A program made the translations under genes and the position numbers. From assembly GCA_026705105.1 (NCBI GenBank), contig JAPPBK010000263.1:1-5539 (forward strand): 5,539 bases of DNA, in the 5' to 3' direction. Below are positions 4,409 through 5,539 of the stretch, piece by piece. The DNA is from Chloroflexota bacterium (lineage in GTDB: Bacteria > Chloroflexota > Dehalococcoidia > Bin125). The notes under the pieces are model-generated. The model had not been told where the DNA came from. It saw nothing but the letters and a program-made list of their open reading frames with translations, and made no database searches. Numbering within the stretch: position 1 is the stretch's first letter; each line of letters starts with the position of its first letter.

Positions 4409-5539
4409 CTACTCCGGGGCGATTTCGCTGATCGTGATCGAGGCGATCTGGGGTCCCGGCGGCGCGCTGGCATCAAACGGGTCACGCTCGGGGAACGCGT
4501 CGACGACATCCATTCCCGAGATCACCTCGCCAAACGCCGTGTACTGACCGTCCAGGTGAGCCGCCGTGTCATAGACGATGAAGAACTGGCTGCCGGCAGA
4601 ATTGGGATCGGCCGTGCGCGCCATCGAGAGCACCCCGCGCACATGCGGCGTGTCGTTGAACTCGGCCGCGATCGTGTATCCGGGTCCGCCCGATCCGCTG
4701 CCCGTCGGGTCGCCGCCCTGGGCCATGAACCCGTGGATGATGCGATGGAACGTGACCGCGTCGTAGTATCCCTCGCGCGCCAGGAAGACGAAGTTGTTGA
4801 CGTGCTGCGGGGCTAGCTCCTCGTACAGGTCAATCACAATGGTCCCGCCGCCAACCATCGTGATCGTCGCGCGGTAGTCCACCCCGTCTTCCAGGGCAAG
4901 ATCAGGTGGCGAGTCCCAGGAGAGTGAGAGGTCGGGAACCAGCGGCGCCGATTCCTGGGCAGACTCGGGCTGCGCGGCCTCCGACACCACCCCGTCCTCG
5001 GTGACGCGTATGGATACGATCTTCGGGCCCGTGACCGGCAACGGAATCGCCGCAGGATCGCGCGAGGAGAATGCATAGAGCTGGTCGAGCCCGCCCGTCA
5101 CCTGTCCGAATGCGGTTGCGCCTTCGATCAGCGGTCCTTCCGAGAGCGCGATCGCAAACTGCGAAGACGATGCGCCGGATTCGTCGCGCCACATCGCGAC
5201 TACGCCGACGCCGTCGACAGCGAGCGCCGATTCGTTTTCGGCGGTAATCGGTTCGTCAGGCAGCACATACCCCGCCCCGCCGCTGCCGTCGGTGGCCGGA
5301 TCGCCGGCCCTGACCCTGACGCCCGGCAGCACCTCGTGGAATGTGAGCTCGTCGTAGAACCCCGCTCGGGCGAGGAAGACGAAGTTGTTGACGTGCTCCG
5401 GCGCCTGCTGCTCGAACAGATCGATACTGACGACACTGCCGTCTTCCAGAGTGATTTGAGCGCCGTAGTCGACGCCGTCACTCAGTGCGAATGCCGGCGG
5501 CGCGTCCCAGGTGGGCTTGCCCGCGACCGCGCCCGTCAC
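4409..5539 (-). CDS. Tandem cyclophilin protein, one degenerate and one intact PPIase domain (N-terminus outside window)
   Basis: The frame is open to the right edge; 376 codons are visible. Residues here count from the edge. Module A (about 9-180) is a cyclophilin fold by its NNFVFLARAGFYD and TAFGQVTGGLD segments, but its active site is ruined. CypA Arg55 is Glu69, Phe60 is Val74, Met61 is Arg75, Gln63 is Arg77, Ala101 is Trp117 and Phe113 is Ala129; only Gln127 remains. A Ser/Glu/Pro-rich linker (about 183-203) leads to module B (about 205-376). Module B keeps FHRIIHGFMAQGGDP (Arg266, Phe271, Met272, Gln274) and GSQFFI (Gln318, Phe320), so it should be active. Both modules begin with W-D-x-PP-x-x-AL-x-DGVDY. 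The codon at the edge is GTG, but module A's lead-in starts only about ten residues later, so the true start, any signal peptide and possibly further modules are probably upstream. It ends in TAG, 40 bp before the single-domain cyclophilin. Confidence 0.93.
   Translation of the reverse strand: MTGAVAGKPTWDAPPAFALSDGVDYGAQITLEDGSVVSIDLFEQQAPEHVNNFVFLARAGFYDELTFHEVLPGVRVRAGDPATDGSGGAGYVLPDEPITAENESALAVDGVGVVAMWRDESGASSSQFAIALSEGPLIEGATAFGQVTGGLDQLYAFSSRDPAAIPLPVTGPKIVSIRVTEDGVVSEAAQPESAQESAPLVPDLSLSWDSPPDLALEDGVDYRATITMVGGGTIVIDLYEELAPQHVNNFVFLAREGYYDAVTFHRIIHGFMAQGGDPTGSGSGGPGYTIAAEFNDTPHVRGVLSMARTADPNSAGSQFFIVYDTAAHLDGQYTAFGEVISGMDVVDAFPERDPFDASAPPGPQIASITISEIAPE

Larger units (their letters stand above)
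3862..5518 (-). repeat. Three diverged copies of a cyclophilin module in two adjacent genes
   Basis: Module copies span about 5516-4994 (A, degenerate), 4927-4409 (B) and 4368-3862 (single-domain gene). All share the DGVxY lead-in, the VN[NS]FVFLARxG[FY]YD segment and an AF-x-x-RDP motif before a GPxxxS[VI] tail. At DNA level A and B share an identical 25-bp stretch (4782-4806 and 5373-5397). B and the single-domain gene share an identical 20-bp stretch (4151-4170 and 4710-4729). The pattern points to in-place duplication, with the lead-in copied as part of the unit. Confidence 0.75.

Noticed and set aside
4369..4509. N-terminal extension of the single-domain cyclophilin by 47 residues
   Set aside because: The extension is Arg/Ser-rich, overlaps the end of the upstream gene in another frame, and would ignore a strong GGAGG five bases before the internal ATG at 4368.
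4367..4816. + strand open frame antisense to the two cyclophilin genes
   Set aside because: It is a mirror of conserved cyclophilin coding sequence and has no recognisable domain or convincing ribosome binding site.
5537..5539. GTG at the right edge as the real start of the tandem cyclophilin
   Set aside because: It coincides with the window boundary and no upstream ribosome binding site can be seen. The residues after it read like an inter-domain linker.

Overview
The window is GC-rich bacterial DNA, almost entirely coding, holding the 3' part of one tRNA gene and six protein genes. The lineage can only be guessed. The cyclophilin modules with a '[P]PxxALxDGVxY' lead-in, the separate FAS1-like/MaoC hydratase pair and the fused class III CoA-transferase would suit a Chloroflexota (Dehalococcoidia/SAR202-like) or an actinobacterium-like genome. 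No marker gene settles it.

Layout. (1) Bases 1-53 are the 3' two thirds of a tRNA-Pro(UGG) on the + strand. (2) Bases 74-2515 on the - strand, convergent with the tRNA, encode a two-domain CaiB/BaiF (class III) CoA-transferase. Its C-terminal half keeps the catalytic Asp; its N-terminal half has Glu there. (3) Bases 2516-2594 form a short divergent control region with two palindromes and a TTGACT -35-like box. (4) Bases 2595-3080 and 3113-3535 on the + strand encode two small hot-dog proteins. The first is FAS1-like and lacks the catalytic His; the second is a MaoC/HadB-like subunit with an intact Asp-Asn-His motif. Together they look like a heteromeric (R)-enoyl-CoA (or acyl-thioester) hydratase/dehydratase. 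(5) A hairpin at 3538-3570 lies where this unit meets the next one tail to tail. (6) A - strand operon, read from the right edge leftward, encodes a tandem cyclophilin protein cut by the window edge, a single-domain cyclophilin (168 aa), and an 86-aa protein with two membrane helices.

How the genes may work together. The CoA-transferase and hydratase pair diverge from one intergenic region of under 80 bp. That suggests shared control of a carboxylic-acid activation and enoyl-CoA hydration route, but the substrate cannot be read from sequence. The cyclophilin operon appears to be a separate protein-folding unit, in which three related cyclophilin modules have arisen by duplication and the outermost one visible has lost nearly all active-site residues. 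I found no defence system, mobile element, CRISPR array or other clearly new system. The most notable points are the asymmetric active sites in the CoA-transferase and the degenerate cyclophilin module.
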